Source: Zetaproteobacteria bacterium CG_4_9_14_3_um_filter_49_83 (GTDB taxonomy: Bacteria > Pseudomonadota > Zetaproteobacteria > Mariprofundales > Mariprofundaceae). From it: a stretch of DNA of 64,000 bases. The notes below the pieces were generated by a model. That model was not told where the DNA came from. It did not search any database and saw only the letters and a program-made list of their open reading frames with translations. Both the position numbers and the translations under genes were made by a program. How positions within the stretch are numbered: the stretch's first letter is position 1; each line of letters opens with the position of its first letter. Of this stretch, positions 63,290 to 64,000 are shown piece after piece. Location: positions 1 through 64,000 of the forward strand of contig PFXG01000008.1 in assembly GCA_002791545.1 (NCBI GenBank). Direction: 5' to 3'.

Positions 63290-64000
63290 ATGAAGCATGT
63301 ATTGAAATCTTTGATCTTTTGTTCCGCCCTATCCGCATTTGCAACACAGGCTATTGCTGAGGATTTGGATATATTCGAAGAGTGGTCATCAAATCTGGAG
63401 TTAGGATTCGTCCAGACTGGCGGCAACACCCAGGTGCGCAGCCTTAGCAGCAAAGGCAAACTCGTCAATGAAAGCACCAGCTTACGCACTTCCATCGAAG
63501 GCGCCGCACTGAACACCACTGACAAGAACAATACTACGGCTGAAAAGTATCATACCTCGCTGCAGGAAGACTGGAAATTCACTGTCCATGATTACATGTT
63601 CGGCCGAATCGGCTTTAATACTGACCGCTTTGGTGGATTTAAACGTCGCATCAGTGAAACGCTCGGTTATGGTCGCGTACTGATAAAGAATGAGGAACTC
63701 CAATGGAATGCCGAACTGGGTGCAGGTGCCCGTCAATCCACTTTCACCACCAACATCAGAAAAAATGAAGTGATCGGTCGTACTTCCACCAATATGGAAT
63801 GGCAAATCAGCGACAGCGCGAAATTCATTCAGCAACTTAAAACCGAAGGCGGCAAAGAAGGCTTTGCCAGCCACTCGCTGACCGCCTTGCAAAATAAAAT
63901 TAATGGCAGCTTATCGAGTAAAATTTCTTACTCGGCGGACCACACCAGTAAAGTACCCGCTGGCACAAGAAAAATGGATACTGAAATTTCTATTGCTCTG
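63290..64000 (+). CDS. DUF481-family outer membrane protein, start only (truncated by window)
   Basis: 237 codons visible, no stop. Signal peptide MKHVLKSLIFCSALSAFATQ ending AIAE. DUF481 pattern: WSSNLELGFVQTGGNTQVRS (TGGNT is the mark), then SLQEDWKFTVHDYMFGRIGF and RISETLGYGRVLI, GAGARQSTF. These are porin-like barrels similar to YdiY. AGGAGA lies about 11 bases upstream of the ATG. About 190 bases separate it from the divergent CpxP-like gene. Confidence 0.9.
   Translation, partial: MKHVLKSLIFCSALSAFATQAIAEDLDIFEEWSSNLELGFVQTGGNTQVRSLSSKGKLVNESTSLRTSIEGAALNTTDKNNTTAEKYHTSLQEDWKFTVHDYMFGRIGFNTDRFGGFKRRISETLGYGRVLIKNEELQWNAELGAGARQSTFTTNIRKNEVIGRTSTNMEWQISDSAKFIQQLKTEGGKEGFASHSLTALQNKINGSLSSKISYSADHTSKVPAGTRKMDTEISIAL

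Overview
The window is a chromosomal segment of a Gram-negative proteobacterium of moderate GC. Evidence: outer-membrane systems (secretin PilQ, MlaFEDC, YhdP, a DUF481 protein), type IV pilus genes, a MreBCD/PBP2/RodA elongasome and a ZapD-YacG pair. ZapD points to the beta/gamma side. TrmFO and the compact psd-pssA pair are less typical of classical gammaproteobacteria, so an early-branching or zeta/gamma-like lineage is possible. I cannot fix the taxon from sequence alone.

Layout. 1-5.66 kb: C-terminally truncated (by the window edge) giant lipoprotein built of Ig-like (Big_1-type) repeats. 5.7-17.2 kb: pilus locus on the minus strand, with four minor pilin-like genes (fimT/pilV/pilW/pilX type), a secreted Lys/Asp-rich protein, a membrane spermidine-synthase-like/TPR protein and pilMNOQ; pilP is not here. 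17.3-26.8 kb: PBP1A, an MFS carrier, a DAO-oxidase/MnmM-type methyltransferase fusion, a sterol-desaturase-family enzyme, folA, trhP (yegQ) and comM/yifB. 26.9-35.2 kb, plus strand: PilZ-like protein, mreBCD, mrdA, rodA, the displaced pilP and nth. 35.3-43.6 kb, minus strand: yacG, zapD, dnaQ, yhdP and mlaFEDC. 43.7-45.2 kb: psd-pssA. 45.2-54.5 kb: an unknown periplasmic protein, a beta-barrel protein, trmFO, a SIMPL protein, mutT, argJ, secA and an aminotransferase. 54.6-60.6 kb: an island bounded by a perfect 56-bp direct repeat, carrying hipBA, a truncated NERD-type gene, two broken copies of an HNH endonuclease gene and an AAA_14/DUF4143 ATPase. 60.5-63.1 kb: a Cpx-like sensor/regulator set. 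63.3 kb to the end: start of a DUF481 outer membrane protein.

Main discoveries. (1) The 570-residue protein at 20794-22506 joins an FAD-dependent DAO oxidase to a YtqB/MnmM-type methyltransferase. This suggests a non-orthologous MnmC with reversed domain order, which would carry out both late steps of wobble-uridine mnm5U synthesis. Another U34-modifying gene, trhP, lies close by. (2) The island at 54.6-60.6 kb appears to have integrated into the 3' end of the histidine kinase gene: the 56-bp repeat encodes the kinase C-terminus, and both junctions read through to a plausible kinase stop. No integrase is visible. (3) Inside the island the two HNH gene starts carry different nonsense codons. 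Recombination between them would rebuild an open frame and delete the ATPase gene.

No tRNA, rRNA or CRISPR array was recognised by reading. All family assignments come from motif recognition, not from database searches.
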